Source: Sedimenticola sp.
GTDB taxonomy: Bacteria; Pseudomonadota; Gammaproteobacteria; Chromatiales; Chromatiaceae
Direction of reading: 5' to 3'
NCBI GenBank assembly: GCA_026196475.1
Contig: JAPHTA010000055.1
Span: 1 to 50,144, forward strand
DNA length: 50,144 bases
Position numbers and translations under genes: made by a program. How positions within the stretch are numbered: position 1 is the stretch's first letter; every line of letters begins with the position of its first letter. Positions 24,499-35,019 of this stretch are shown here, piece after piece. The notes under the pieces are model-generated. The model was not told the DNA's origin. It saw only the letters and a list, made by a program, of their open reading frames with translations, and did not search any database.

Positions 24499-24519
24499 AT
24501 TATTAATCATTCTCATTTG
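24499..24519. promoter_or_regulatory. Fur-box-like sequence between bfr and bfd
   Basis: attattaatcattctcattt resembles the GATAATGATAATCATTATC consensus; located in the divergent bfr/bfd intergenic region. Confidence 0.5.
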
Positions 24520-24541
24520 CACTTGTCTTTATGGAGGATCC

Positions 24542-24730
24542 ATGTACGTCTGTATCTGCCACGGCGTAACCGATAAGCAGATCCGAACTGCTGCCGAAAG
24601 TGGAATCGATTCCCTGGAAGGACTCTCCGAGCATCTCAGCGTGGCGACCTGTTGCGGGCGCTGCGCCGATTGCGCACGACAGCTTTTGCGGGAGAGCGGC
24701 GTACCCGAATCCCCTGCCGTTGCGGCCTGA
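24542..24730 (+). CDS. bfd: Bacterioferritin-associated ferredoxin
   Basis: 62 aa MYVCICHGVTDKQIRTAAESG...VATCCGRCADCARQLL; [2Fe-2S] Cys pattern CxC...CxxC; next to bfr genes. Confidence 0.93.
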   Translation: MYVCICHGVTDKQIRTAAESGIDSLEGLSEHLSVATCCGRCADCARQLLRESGVPESPAVAA

Positions 24731-25036
24731 CAAGTGATGAGAATTCGTCTTCGTACAGGATTCAGGCGGCGGTTACCGGAGAGCGCTGGAGAACGCCCGG
24801 CAGCTGCCCTGCCGGCTGCAGTCCGGGACCACCGGCAGCGCTGGCAGCTGATCAGGGAACTGGCACAGGCAATCTGTCATCGTGACCGGGATTGAATGGG
24901 CACGACAGCTGCACCCGCCCGACACATCCGTGACCCCGGAAATTCTCGCCCGTCTATACTTCCCCCCTGATCGGCAGTATCCCACTGCCCGGAAAGCACC
25001 AGTCACGTAATCCGGGTTCTGACCAGGAGAATCGGT

Positions 25037-25270
25037 ATGCGACCAGGAGCAGACGGACCGGAAATCGAGGCCTGGCAGCTGGAGAAGGCGATACGCTCGC
25101 CCTGCGTGCGAATCTGTACTCTGGATGACAAAGATATTTGCATCGGATGCGGGCGCTCGCTGGAGGAGATCAAGCGCTGGAACGGTTATAGTGCGATGGA
25201 ACAGCACCTGCGGCTGATAAACTGCGCCCGGCGCCGGAAAGGGCGTCTTCGAAACCGGTACCGGATCTGA
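25037..25270 (+). CDS. DUF1289 family protein
   Basis: SPCVRICTLDDKDICIGCGRSLEEIKRWNGYS is typical of DUF1289. Confidence 0.9.
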   Translation: MRPGADGPEIEAWQLEKAIRSPCVRICTLDDKDICIGCGRSLEEIKRWNGYSAMEQHLRLINCARRRKGRLRNRYRI

Positions 25271-25278
25271 GGCCGCTG

Positions 25279-26160
25279 TTACTCGCTGGAATCCAGAACC
25301 CCGTCGATATAGCGGTCCCGCGCCTCCTTGGCCCGGGTGAAAATCTCCATCAGCTGATCCGCGTCACCCCGTTCAATGGTATCGGCCAGCGCCTGCATCT
25401 CGTTCAGGTAGTGCGACATCATCTTGCCCAGGGCCCGGCGGTTGGCCACGCAGACATCCCGCCACATCACCGGATTGCTGGAGGCAATGCGGGTGAAGTC
25501 CCGGAACCCCCCCGCCGCATAACGGAATATCTCGTCGTTCTCCTTCATCTGGGCCAGGGTATCCACCAGCCCGAAGGCCAGCATGTGGGGCAGATGGGAG
25601 GTGGCGGCCAGTACCTCGTCGTGGTGCTCGACACTCATCAGGGTGATCTCGCCACCACACGCCTCCCACATCGCCCTTACCCGCTGCAGGGCAGCGTCAG
25701 AGGTCTCTTCGGTAGGGGTCAGGATGATACGCCGGTTCCGGTAGAGCTCCGCAAACGAAGCCTCGACGCCGCTGTTCTCGGTACCGGCGATAGGATGCCC
25801 GGCAACCAGGCTGGGCAGCACCTCGCCGAACACCGCTCGACAGTCATCGATTACACTGAACTTGGCACTGCCGCCGTCGGTGATCACGGCATCTTCGGCC
25901 AGGTGCCCCTTTATCGCCGCAAAGGTCTCCCGCATGGCGCCCAGTGGCACGGCCAGGAAGACCATGTCAGCATCTTTCACCGCCTCCGCCACATCGTGGG
26001 TGTAGCGGTCGATCACACCCAGTTCCCGGGCCCTCTCCAGGTTGGCACGGCCGCGGCCGCAACCGACAATTTCGCCCACTTCCCCGGCTGCCCGCAGAGC
26101 ACGGGCCAGCGAGCCGCCGATCAAACCGACGCCGATAACGGCCAGTCGGCGAATGGTCAT
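25279..26160 (-). CDS. tyrA: Prephenate dehydrogenase / arogenate dehydrogenase
   Basis: IGVGLIGGSLARALR Rossmann motif; GHPIAGTENSGVEAS; next to hisC and pheA. Confidence 0.93.
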   Translation of the reverse strand: MTIRRLAVIGVGLIGGSLARALRAAGEVGEIVGCGRGRANLERARELGVIDRYTHDVAEAVKDADMVFLAVPLGAMRETFAAIKGHLAEDAVITDGGSAKFSVIDDCRAVFGEVLPSLVAGHPIAGTENSGVEASFAELYRNRRIILTPTEETSDAALQRVRAMWEACGGEITLMSVEHHDEVLAATSHLPHMLAFGLVDTLAQMKENDEIFRYAAGGFRDFTRIASSNPVMWRDVCVANRRALGKMMSHYLNEMQALADTIERGDADQLMEIFTRAKEARDRYIDGVLDSSE

Positions 26161-27278
26161 ACGGCGAGTGCCTCTTTCAGTGCCGACAGCACCCGCTTGT
26201 TGTCCGCCTCGGCACCCACCGTAATGCGCAGGTGGTTGGGCAGGCCGTAGTTGCCCACCGGCCGGGTGATGCAGCCGGCCCGCAACAGCGCCTGGTCCAC
26301 CTCAGCGGCGGGGCGCCCGACATCGACGGTGACGAAGTTGCCCACCGAGGGGATGTACTCCAGCCCCATGGATTCGAAGGCCGAAGTCAGTTGCTGCATG
26401 CCCTTCCGGTTCATCTCCACCGATTGCCGAATAAAGGCCTGATCCTCCAGGGCCGCCCGTGCCGCGGCCAGCGCCATGCTGTTGACATTGAATGGCTGGC
26501 GCACCCGGTTCAGCAGATCGGTGATATCGGCATGGGCCAGTCCGTAACCGACCCGCAGCGAGGCCAATCCGTAACTCTTGGAGAAGGTCCGGGTCACGAT
26601 CAGGTTGGGATACCTGTCCAGCCACTGACTGGCATCGGGGTAGTCCGGCTCGTCCACGTACTCGATGTAGGCCTCGTCCACCACCACGATCACGTTGGCA
26701 GGCAGCGCCGCGATGAAACCCTCCAGCTCCTCGCCGTTAAGCCAGGTGCCGGTGGGGTTGTTGGGATTGGCGATCCAGACCACCCGGGTTTTGTCACCCA
26801 CCCTGTTGGCCATCTCCTCCAGGTCGTGGCCATACTCCCTGGCCGGGGCGATATTGAGGGTGGCGCCAACAGCCTGGCTGCTGATCGGATAGACCGCGAA
26901 GGCGTACTGGGAGAAAAGCGATTCATAGCCGGGGGCCAGGAACACCCGTGCAATCATGTCCAGCACGTCGTTGGAGCCATTGCCCAGGGTGATGCGGTTG
27001 GGATCGATGGCATGCTTCTCGGCCAGCGCGGCGCGCAACTCGACACCACCACCGTCCGGATAAAGGGCCACGCCCCCCAGTTCATCCAGTATTGCCGCCT
27101 TGGCTTTTTCGCTGCAGCCCAGGGGGTTTTCGTTGGAGGCCAGCTTGACCGAGTCCCGAATGCCCAGCTCCCGCTCCAGTTCAGAGATCGGTTTGCCCGG
27201 CACATAGGGCTTGAGGTTGGTCACCCCGGGTACCGCCAGTTCAATAAATTGGTTCGCTCTGTCACTCATATGGATCAC
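26157..27278 (-). CDS. hisC: Histidinol-phosphate aminotransferase
   Basis: KLASNENPLGCSEKA, NPNNPTGTWL, VDEAYIEY, TRTFSKSYGLASLRVGYG. Confidence 0.95.
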   Translation of the reverse strand: MIHMSDRANQFIELAVPGVTNLKPYVPGKPISELERELGIRDSVKLASNENPLGCSEKAKAAILDELGGVALYPDGGGVELRAALAEKHAIDPNRITLGNGSNDVLDMIARVFLAPGYESLFSQYAFAVYPISSQAVGATLNIAPAREYGHDLEEMANRVGDKTRVVWIANPNNPTGTWLNGEELEGFIAALPANVIVVVDEAYIEYVDEPDYPDASQWLDRYPNLIVTRTFSKSYGLASLRVGYGLAHADITDLLNRVRQPFNVNSMALAAARAALEDQAFIRQSVEMNRKGMQQLTSAFESMGLEYIPSVGNFVTVDVGRPAAEVDQALLRAGCITRPVGNYGLPNHLRITVGAEADNKRVLSALKEALAV

Positions 27279-27328
27279 CTTGTATGTTGCAGCACCGCAC
27301 AGCGATTCTGTTCCGAGTACGGCATGGG

Positions 27329-28414
27329 TCAGAGTACGGCATTGGGATAGGAACCCAGTACCTTGAGCAGCCTGGATTCCGCTTCCAGCGCGGTCAGCGC
27401 TTTCTGCACCTCCGGGTCATTCCGGTGGCCATTAATATCGATAAAGAAGAGATAGTCCCAGTTGCCCTGGCGCGACGGGCGCGACTCGATACGGGACATG
27501 CTGATGCCGTGCTCGGCCAGGGGTTTCAACAGGGCGTTGAGTCCGCCGGCCACGTTGCGGGTGGCGCACATCAGTGTGGTCTTGTCCTCGCCGCTGGAAG
27601 CCGCCTCCTGGCGTCCCACCACCAGGAAACGGGTGGTGTTGTCGGGTTCGTCCTCGATATTGCGTGCCAGCCCCTTCAGCTGGTAGAGCTCGGCGGCCAT
27701 CTCACCGGCAATCGCCGCGCTGCCCTCCTCCTGGCTGGCCAGGCGGGCCGCCTCGGCATTGCTGCCCACTGTCACCTGCTCCGCATGGGGCAGGTTGCGA
27801 TCCAGCCACAGCCGGCACTGGGCCAGGGACTGCTGGTGCGAGTAGACCCGGTTGATCCGGGACAGCTCCGACTCCAGGCTCAGCAGGTGGTGATGAATGC
27901 GCATCATTACCTCGCCGCAGATGGAGAGCGACGAGGCGATGAACATGTCCAGGGTATGGTTGATCACGCCCTCGGTGGAGTTCTCCACCGGCACCACTCC
28001 GTAGTGGGCGTTCTCTGACTCCACCTCGCGAAAAATATCCGGGATCGAGTGCATCGGCACCGTCTCCACAGAGTGGCCGAAGTGTTTCAGCGCCGCGGCC
28101 TGGGTGAAGGTCCCGGCCGGCCCGAGGAAGGCCACCCGCATCGGCAGTTCCAGGGCCAGGCAGGCGGACATGATCTCGCGAAACAGCCGCGCCATATCCT
28201 CGCTGCCCATGGGACCGGTGTTGCGTCCCTTGATGGTCCTGAGGATCGCCGCCTCCCGCTCCGGGCGGTAGAAAAAGGCGTCCTTGTCCTCGCTCAGCTT
28301 GATCTGGGCCACCTGCTGGGCGGCGGCGGCACGCTGGTTGATCAGCTCCTGGATCTGGGTATCCAGTACATCGATACGGGTTCTGATCTGTTCGAGACTC
28401 TCCTGCTTACTCAT
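27329..28414 (-). CDS. pheA: Bifunctional chorismate mutase / prephenate dehydratase
   Basis: Likely start MSKQESLEQIRTRIDVLDTQI at 28414; AFLGPAGTFTQAA, VPVENSTEGVINHTLD; C-terminal ACT domain with SRIESRPSR. Confidence 0.95.
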   Translation of the reverse strand: MSKQESLEQIRTRIDVLDTQIQELINQRAAAAQQVAQIKLSEDKDAFFYRPEREAAILRTIKGRNTGPMGSEDMARLFREIMSACLALELPMRVAFLGPAGTFTQAAALKHFGHSVETVPMHSIPDIFREVESENAHYGVVPVENSTEGVINHTLDMFIASSLSICGEVMMRIHHHLLSLESELSRINRVYSHQQSLAQCRLWLDRNLPHAEQVTVGSNAEAARLASQEEGSAAIAGEMAAELYQLKGLARNIEDEPDNTTRFLVVGRQEAASSGEDKTTLMCATRNVAGGLNALLKPLAEHGISMSRIESRPSRQGNWDYLFFIDINGHRNDPEVQKALTALEAESRLLKVLGSYPNAVL

Positions 28415-28534
28415 AGTCGTGGCCAGGTAGAAAACAAAAGGTGGAATATACCAGGCAGCGGCACGCCGGACTGCCATCCGAAAGCAGGCATTCTACCTGA
28501 TGGGGCTGACAGCGCACAGTCATGCCAGCCGGCA

Positions 28535-28571
28535 AATAAAAAACAGCCCGCTCTGCCGGAGTCGGGCTGTC
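28535..28571 (-). terminator. Rho-independent terminator downstream of serA
   Basis: Minus strand ACAGCCCG-N12-CGGGCTGT followed by TTTTTTATTTG. Confidence 0.75.
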
Positions 28572-28593
28572 GTCCAGGCAATGTAACGGCCGA

Positions 28594-29772
28594 TTATCCG
28601 TCGGCACAGCCCAGGCAGCGGACCGACAACACACCCTCGATGCCGGCGATCCGTTGCAGGGTCTCTTCATCCGGTGACTTGTCCACATCAATCAGGGTCA
28701 CCGCCACGTCATCCCGGGAGCGGTTCAGCATATCGATGATGTTCAGGTTGCCCTCCGCCAGGTCGGTGGAGACCTGACCCACCATGTTCGGTACATTGGA
28801 GTTGACCACGGCGATCCGGTAGCCGCCGTTACGCGGGAGATTGATCTCGGGGAAATTGACCGAGTTGCTGATGTTGCCATCCTCCAGGTAGCTGCGCACC
28901 TGGTCCGCCACCATCACGGCACAGTTTTCCTCCGCCTCCAGGGTCGAGGCGCCCAGGTGCGGCAGGGTAATGCAACGGGGGTGGTCCTTCAGCTGGTTGC
29001 TCGGAAAATCGCAGATGTAGGCGTACAGCTTACCGTTGTCCAGCGCCTCCACGGCGGCGGCATCATCGATGATCCCGGAGCGTGCGAAGTTGAGCAGGAC
29101 ACTGTTCTTCTTCATGTTCCTGAGCCGCTCGGCATTGATCATGTGACGGGTTGACTCGATCAGCGGTACGTGGAAAGTGATGAAATCACACTGCGACACC
29201 AGGTCATCCACGCTCAGGGCCTGGCGGATATCCGAGGAGAGCTGCCAGGCGCTGCGCACGGTAATCGTGGGATCGTAGCCGATCACCTTCATGCCCAGGG
29301 CGTGCGCGGCATTCGCCACCCGGACCCCGATCGCCCCAAGGCCGACCACGCCCAGGGTACGCCCCGGCAATTCAAAACCGACAAAATTCTTCTTGCCCGC
29401 CTCCACCGCCTTGTTGATCTCCCCGTCCTCTCCGCTCAGGCCGCGGGCAAAAGTCCACGCCTGGCCGATGTTACGGGCGGCCATCAACATGCCGGCCAGG
29501 ACCAGCTCCTTTACCGCGTTGGAGTTGGCTCCGGGGGCGTTGAATACCACCACGCCCTTCTCGGTCATCTTCTGTACCGGGATGTTGTTGACCCCGGCAC
29601 CGGCCCGGCCGATCGCCTTCACGGTGGGAGGGATCTCCATGTCGTGCATCTTGTAGGAGCGCAGCAGGATGGCGTCCGGGTGGGTGATTTCCGAGGCGAT
29701 CTCGTAACTGTCGCGGGGTAACCGGTCCAGGCCAGCCACCGAGATATTGTTCAGGGTCAGGATCTTGTGCAT
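28594..29772 (-). CDS. serA: D-3-phosphoglycerate dehydrogenase
   Basis: ORF called to 29910; likely start MHKILTLNNISVAGLDRLP at 29772; RAGAGVNNIPV, GVVGLGAIGVRVANAA, LPHLGASTLEAEENCA; C-terminal ACT domain. Confidence 0.93.
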   Translation of the reverse strand: MHKILTLNNISVAGLDRLPRDSYEIASEITHPDAILLRSYKMHDMEIPPTVKAIGRAGAGVNNIPVQKMTEKGVVVFNAPGANSNAVKELVLAGMLMAARNIGQAWTFARGLSGEDGEINKAVEAGKKNFVGFELPGRTLGVVGLGAIGVRVANAAHALGMKVIGYDPTITVRSAWQLSSDIRQALSVDDLVSQCDFITFHVPLIESTRHMINAERLRNMKKNSVLLNFARSGIIDDAAAVEALDNGKLYAYICDFPSNQLKDHPRCITLPHLGASTLEAEENCAVMVADQVRSYLEDGNISNSVNFPEINLPRNGGYRIAVVNSNVPNMVGQVSTDLAEGNLNIIDMLNRSRDDVAVTLIDVDKSPDEETLQRIAGIEGVLSVRCLGCADG

Positions 29773-29820
29773 AGAAGCTCTCTCTTTCGTTATATTTATT
29801 GCAGAAAATCGGGGGGACGT

Positions 29821-29872
29821 GCGTCTAATTCGGAGACGCCACCGCTGCCGGATTGACCCGGCAGCGGTGGCG
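29821..29872 (-). promoter_or_regulatory. Strong intergenic hairpin (15-bp perfect stem) overlapping a second hairpin upstream of serA
   Basis: cgccaccgctgccgg-attgac-ccggcagcggtggcg at 29837-29872; gcgtct-aattcgg-agacgc at 29821-29839. Confidence 0.7.
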
Positions 29873-30027
29873 TTGAACAGGGGAAGGCATGAAGAGCGGC
29901 CATAAAACAATAAGTCAGTTTAAACATGGATCATTACTAATTGTTTAACATGATTTTTTTACTATGCACTACCAGATTGCATAGCCCTGCCACCCATCTT
30001 CTCAATGTCACCTGGAACCTTGCCCGA

Positions 30028-31107
30028 TCAGCCGTTGCGCTGTTCGAAATCGGCCATGAAATCGATCAGCGCCTGCACGCCCGCCTCCGGCATGGCATTG
30101 TAGATACTGGCCCGCATGCCACCCACCGAGCGATGCCCCTTCAGGGTTACCAGCCCTGCCTCCTTGGCCTCGGAGAGAAACTGGCCATCCAGTTCCGCAT
30201 CGGGCAGGGTGAACGGCACGTTCATCCAGGAGCGACAGGCCGGGTCGACCGGGTTGTTGTAGAAATCGGAGCCATCGATGGCCGCGTACAGGGCCGCCGA
30301 CTTGCGCTGGTTGATCTCCGCCATGGCAGCCAGCCCACCCTTGCGTTTCAGCCATTGGAACACCAGTCCTGCCAGGTACCAGCCGTAGGTCGGCGGGGTG
30401 TTATACATCGATTCGCCGTCGGCCTGGACCTTGTAATCGAACATGGCCGGGGTTCCGCTGGCCGCGCCCCCGATCAGGTCATCGCGCACGATAACCACGG
30501 TGAGACCTGCCGGCCCGATGTTTTTCTGCGCCCCGGCGTAGATCACGCCGAATTTCGAGACATCCACCGGCCGTGAAAGGATGGTGGATGAAAAGTCGCC
30601 CACCAGCGGCACGTCACCGTTCTCCGGCAGATAGGGAAACTCGACGCCCTGGATTGTCTCGTTGGGTGTGTAGTGCAGGTAGGCTGCATCCGGGTTCAGC
30701 TGCAGGCTCTCCGCCGCCGGCACCGTGAACTCGCCGGACGGTGTTTCACCGGCCACGTTGACCTCGCAGTACTTTTTCGCCTCGGCGATCGCCTTCTTCG
30801 ACCAGGAGCCGGTATTCAGGTAGTCGGCAGACGCCTTGCCCCGCAACAGGTTCATCGGCACCATCGAGAACTGGCTGGAGGCGCCGCCCTGCAGGAACAG
30901 AACCTTGTAGTTGTCCGGTATCGCCATCAGCTCACGCAGGTCGGCTTCGGCCTGGGCGGCAATCGACATGAACTCCTTGCCCCGGTGACTCATCTCCATC
31001 ACCGACATGCCGCTGCCCTGCCAGTCCAGCATCTCGTCCCGGGCCTGCTTCAGTACCTCTTCAGGCAGGGCCGCCGGCCCGGCGCTGAAATTGTAGACTC
31101 TCGCCAT
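30028..31107 (-). CDS. serC: Phosphoserine aminotransferase
   Basis: MARVYNFSAGPAALPEEVLKQA; GAQKNIGPAGLTVVIVR; HRSVGGMRASIYNA. Confidence 0.96.
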   Translation of the reverse strand: MARVYNFSAGPAALPEEVLKQARDEMLDWQGSGMSVMEMSHRGKEFMSIAAQAEADLRELMAIPDNYKVLFLQGGASSQFSMVPMNLLRGKASADYLNTGSWSKKAIAEAKKYCEVNVAGETPSGEFTVPAAESLQLNPDAAYLHYTPNETIQGVEFPYLPENGDVPLVGDFSSTILSRPVDVSKFGVIYAGAQKNIGPAGLTVVIVRDDLIGGAASGTPAMFDYKVQADGESMYNTPPTYGWYLAGLVFQWLKRKGGLAAMAEINQRKSAALYAAIDGSDFYNNPVDPACRSWMNVPFTLPDAELDGQFLSEAKEAGLVTLKGHRSVGGMRASIYNAMPEAGVQALIDFMADFEQRNG

Positions 31108-31151
31108 GATTATCTCTCCAGCTCTCGATTTTTATGAAACAGAGGAGTCGA

Positions 31152-33725
31152 CTACTCCTCTTCAGATTCCGTTTCGACCTCTCCGGCCACGTCGTCAGCC
31201 AGCGACTCAATGCGCTCGATTCCCACCAGCTTCTCCTTCTTGGAGAGGCGGATCATGGTGACGCCCTGTGTATCACGCCCCATCACCGATATATCACTCA
31301 CCGGCGTGCGGACCAGGGTGCCCCCGTTGGTGATCAGCATCACCTCGTCACTCTCGTCCACCAGCACGGCACCCACCTGCGGACCGTTGCGAGCCGACGC
31401 CTTGATCGAGATCACGCCCATGCCGCCTCGTCCCCGCAGCGGGAACTGATCGACCGGTGTGCGCTTGCCGTAGCCGTTCCCGGTCACCGTCAGGATGGTG
31501 CGCTCCGGCTCGGCAATCATCAGCGAGATCACCCGCTGACCCTCACCCAGCCTGACGCCCCTCACCCCACAGGCAGTGCGTCCCATCGGCCGCACCTGGG
31601 ACTCGTTGAAGCGAATCGCCTTGCTGGCCGAGGTAAACAGCATGATGTCCTGGTTGCCGTCGGTGACCGCGACTCCCACCAGGGTGTCATCCTCGCGCAG
31701 GTCGACGGCAATGATGCCGCTAGCCCGTTGGCGTGAAAAGTCGATCAGTGGAGTCTTCTTGACGGTACCGGAACTGGTGGCCATGAAGATGTACTTGTCC
31801 TCGGCATACTCCCGGATCGGCAGCACCGCGTTGATCCGCTCATCCTTCTCCAGCGGCAGCAGGTTGACGATCGGTTTGCCGCGAGCGTTACGGCCCGCCT
31901 GTGGCAGCTCGTACACCTTCATCCAGTAGACCCGCCCCCGGCTCGAGAAGCAGAGGATGGTGTCATGGGTGCTGGCCACGAACAGCTTGTCGACAAAATC
32001 CTCGTCCTTGGTGCTGGTTGCGGTCTTGCCCTTGCCACCCCGTCTCTGTGCCTGGTAGACATCCAGGGTCTGGGCCTTGGCGTAACCGGCATGAGAGAGG
32101 GTCACCACCACGTCCTCCTCGGTGATCAGGTCTTCCAGGGTCAGGTCGAGGCGGGTCTTGATGATCTCGGTACGCCGCTCGTCACCGTACTGGTCGCGCA
32201 TCGCGATCAGCTCGTCCCGGATCACCTGCATCAAGCGGTCTGGACTGGAAAGAATGTCAAGTAAATACTTAATTTTATCCAGTATCTCACTGTATTCACT
32301 AAGTATTTTATCCTGTTCAAGGCCTGTCAGTCGGTGCAGGCGAAGGTCCAGGATCGCCTGTGCCTGGGTCTCCGTCAGGAGATAGCCCTGCTCGCCCAGG
32401 CCGTAGCCCTCGGGCAGATCCTGCGGGCGCGAGGCGTCCGCGCCGGCACGACCCAGCATCGCCTCGACCGCGCCGGATTTCCAGTGCCGCGCCAACAGTT
32501 CGCGCTTGGCGTCCGCCGGGCTGGCTGCCTCGCGGATCAACTGGATCACCTCGTCGATATTGGCCAGGGCAACCGCCAGGCCCTCCAGCACGTGGGCCCG
32601 GTCGCGCGCCTTGCGCAGCTCGAACAGGGTGCGCCGGGTCACCACCTCGCGCCGGTGGCGGATGAAGTACTCCAGCATCTGCTTCAGGTTGAGTAGCTTC
32701 GGCTGACCATCCACCAGCGACACCATGTTGATGCCAAACACGCTCTGCATCTGGGTGTGCTGGTAAAGGTTGTTCAGCACCACCTCGGCCACCTCGCCGC
32801 GACGCAGCTCGATCACCATGCGCATGCCGTCCTTGTCCGACTCGTCACGCAGCTCGCTGATCCCCTCGATCCGCTTCTCCTTGACCAGCTCGGCGATCTT
32901 CTCCAGCAGGCGGGCCTTGTTCACCTGGTACGGCAGTTCGTGCACCACGATGGTCTGGCGACCGGTCTTCTCGTTGGTCTCGATCTCGGTACGGGCACGG
33001 ATGTAGATTCGTCCACGCCCGGTCTGGTAGGCCTCCTGAATACCCCGCGCTCCGTTGATCAGGGCCGCCGTGGGAAAGTCCGGTCCCGGGATGTGCCCCA
33101 TCAGTCCATCCATAGTTATGGACGGGTCGTCGATCAGGGCAATGCAGCCGTTGATCACCTCGCTCAGGTTATGTGGCGGTATATTGGTCGCCATACCCAC
33201 CGCGATACCGGTGGAGCCATTGACCAGCAGGTTGGGAATTCGCGCCGGCAGGACCGCCGGTTCGTGCTCGGACTCGTCGTAGTTGGGGGTAAAGTCGACA
33301 GTTTCCTTGTCCAGGTCGTCCAGCATGCTGTGGGCGATCCGGGCCATCCGCACTTCGGTGTAACGCATGGCAGCCGGCGCGTCGCCGTCCACCGAACCGA
33401 AGTTGCCCTGTCCATCCACCAGCATGTAGCGCATGGAGAAGGGCTGTGCCATGCGCACGATGGTGTCGTAGACCGCAGTATCACCGTGCGGGTGATACTT
33501 ACCGATCACGTCACCGACGACGCGGGCAGACTTCTTGTACGGCTTGTTCCAGTCGTTCCCCAGCACGCTCATGGCGTAGAGAACCCGGCGATGCACCGGC
33601 TTCAGTCCATCACGCACGTCGGGAAGGGCGCGCCCCACGATCACGCTCATGGCGTAGTCGAGATAGGACGCCTGCATCTCGTCTTCGAGATTGACCGGGA
33701 GGACTTCTTTTGCAAATTCGGTCAT
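31152..33725 (-). CDS. gyrA: DNA gyrase subunit A
   Basis: [49 protein letters not shown] with catalytic Tyr region [10 protein letters not shown]; GyrA C-terminal repeats incl. QRRGGKGK. Confidence 0.98.
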   Translation of the reverse strand: MTEFAKEVLPVNLEDEMQASYLDYAMSVIVGRALPDVRDGLKPVHRRVLYAMSVLGNDWNKPYKKSARVVGDVIGKYHPHGDTAVYDTIVRMAQPFSMRYMLVDGQGNFGSVDGDAPAAMRYTEVRMARIAHSMLDDLDKETVDFTPNYDESEHEPAVLPARIPNLLVNGSTGIAVGMATNIPPHNLSEVINGCIALIDDPSITMDGLMGHIPGPDFPTAALINGARGIQEAYQTGRGRIYIRARTEIETNEKTGRQTIVVHELPYQVNKARLLEKIAELVKEKRIEGISELRDESDKDGMRMVIELRRGEVAEVVLNNLYQHTQMQSVFGINMVSLVDGQPKLLNLKQMLEYFIRHRREVVTRRTLFELRKARDRAHVLEGLAVALANIDEVIQLIREAASPADAKRELLARHWKSGAVEAMLGRAGADASRPQDLPEGYGLGEQGYLLTETQAQAILDLRLHRLTGLEQDKILSEYSEILDKIKYLLDILSSPDRLMQVIRDELIAMRDQYGDERRTEIIKTRLDLTLEDLITEEDVVVTLSHAGYAKAQTLDVYQAQRRGGKGKTATSTKDEDFVDKLFVASTHDTILCFSSRGRVYWMKVYELPQAGRNARGKPIVNLLPLEKDERINAVLPIREYAEDKYIFMATSSGTVKKTPLIDFSRQRASGIIAVDLREDDTLVGVAVTDGNQDIMLFTSASKAIRFNESQVRPMGRTACGVRGVRLGEGQRVISLMIAEPERTILTVTGNGYGKRTPVDQFPLRGRGGMGVISIKASARNGPQVGAVLVDESDEVMLITNGGTLVRTPVSDISVMGRDTQGVTMIRLSKKEKLVGIERIESLADDVAGEVETESEEE

Positions 33726-33864
33726 AGGCGATTGATTAATCCTGTGATTTCACAAGAGAGCACCCGTCCGCTTCGGGACAGGCCAGGCAGGCACCCGCAC
33801 AGACCCAGTCTGCGGCTTTTCCAAGCCGATTATGTTAACACAGTCGGGAAGGTACTGTCTGATT

Positions 33865-33898
33865 AAAAAGCCGCTGAAAACGGCGTTGAACGGCTCTC
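33865..33898 (-). terminator. Terminator-like hairpin downstream of mtnA
   Basis: Minus strand AGCCGTT...AGCGGCT followed by TTTTTAATC. Confidence 0.55.
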
Positions 33899-33901
33899 AG
33901 C

Positions 33902-34963
33902 CTAATCCGCCATCAATTCTGCGATCTTTTTTCTATCTGGCGATAGCACAACGCCCCTTTCGGTGACGATGGCATCCACCAGCGCCGCCGGGGTCACATC
34001 GAACACCGGATTCCAGGCATCCACGCCAAACGCACCCACCCGGGTACCAGCACAGCTGAGTACCTCCTCCGGGTTTCGGCACTCGATGGGGATCTCTTCT
34101 CCGGATGGGGCGCTCATATCTATGGTAGAAGTAGGGGCCGCCACCATCACCCTGACCCCGTGATACCTGGCCGCCACCGCCAGGTGGTAGGTACCGATCT
34201 TGTTCGCCACATCACCGTTAGCCGCAATCCGGTCGGAACCCACGATTACCCAGCCGATATCGCCCCTGGCCATGCGACTGGCCGCCGCACCGTCGGTGAG
34301 CAGGGTAACCGGGATCTCGTCCCGGGCCAGTTCCCAGGCGGTAAGCCGGGAGCCCTGCAACCAGGGTCGGGTCTCATCGGCAAACACTCGTTCAATCCGG
34401 CCCTTGGCATGGGCGCTCCGGATCACACCCAGGGCGGTGCCGTAGCCTCCGGTCGCCAGCGCCCCGGCATTACAGTGGGTGATAACGCTTTTTCCCGCCT
34501 CGATCAGCTCAGCACCCAGGTCACCCAGGGTACGGTTTGCCGCCACATCCTCCCGGTGTATCGCCTGCGCCTCGCGTAACAGGGCCGGCTCCGGATCCTG
34601 ATCCCCGATTTCAGGAAACAGTCGCTGCATCCGCTGCAGGGCCCAGAACAGGTTGACCGCCGTCGGACGCGATTCGGCCAGAATCTGCAGCTCCGGCCCG
34701 ATTGCCGACCGCCACGCCCCGCCGGCGCCCTGAAACGCGGCACGGGCGGCCAGTACCACTCCAAAGGCCGCGGTGATACCAATCGCCGGAGCCCCACGAA
34801 CAACCATGTCCTGAATCGCCCGGGCTGTCTCGTCGGCACGTTGCAGTTCGATATAGCACTCTTCGGCAGGTAGCCGGCGCTGGTCCAGCAGGTAGAGTCG
34901 GCTGTTTTCCCAGACGATGGCATGGTCGGCATCGGCGCGGATAGTCAGAGGTTGTACTTCCAT
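33902..34963 (-). CDS. mtnA: S-methyl-5-thioribose-1-phosphate isomerase
   Basis: [55 protein letters not shown]. Confidence 0.95.
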   Translation of the reverse strand: MEVQPLTIRADADHAIVWENSRLYLLDQRRLPAEECYIELQRADETARAIQDMVVRGAPAIGITAAFGVVLAARAAFQGAGGAWRSAIGPELQILAESRPTAVNLFWALQRMQRLFPEIGDQDPEPALLREAQAIHREDVAANRTLGDLGAELIEAGKSVITHCNAGALATGGYGTALGVIRSAHAKGRIERVFADETRPWLQGSRLTAWELARDEIPVTLLTDGAAASRMARGDIGWVIVGSDRIAANGDVANKIGTYHLAVAARYHGVRVMVAAPTSTIDMSAPSGEEIPIECRNPEEVLSCAGTRVGAFGVDAWNPVFDVTPAALVDAIVTERGVVLSPDRKKIAELMAD

Positions 34964-35019
34964 CCTGTTTTCACCCGTGGCAAATTCGGTCTATTCTACC
35001 CGATCCCTCTCATCAGCAC

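Noticed and set aside
26232-27350. 372-aa plus-strand ORF
   Set aside because: Antisense to hisC; shadow ORF
31152-33725. Quinolone-resistance mutation in GyrA (Thr at the E. coli Ser83 position, [11 protein letters not shown])
   Set aside because: Thr at this position is wild type in many gammaproteobacteria, and Asp87 is intact
32757-33866. 369-aa plus-strand ORF
   Set aside because: Antisense to gyrA; shadow ORF
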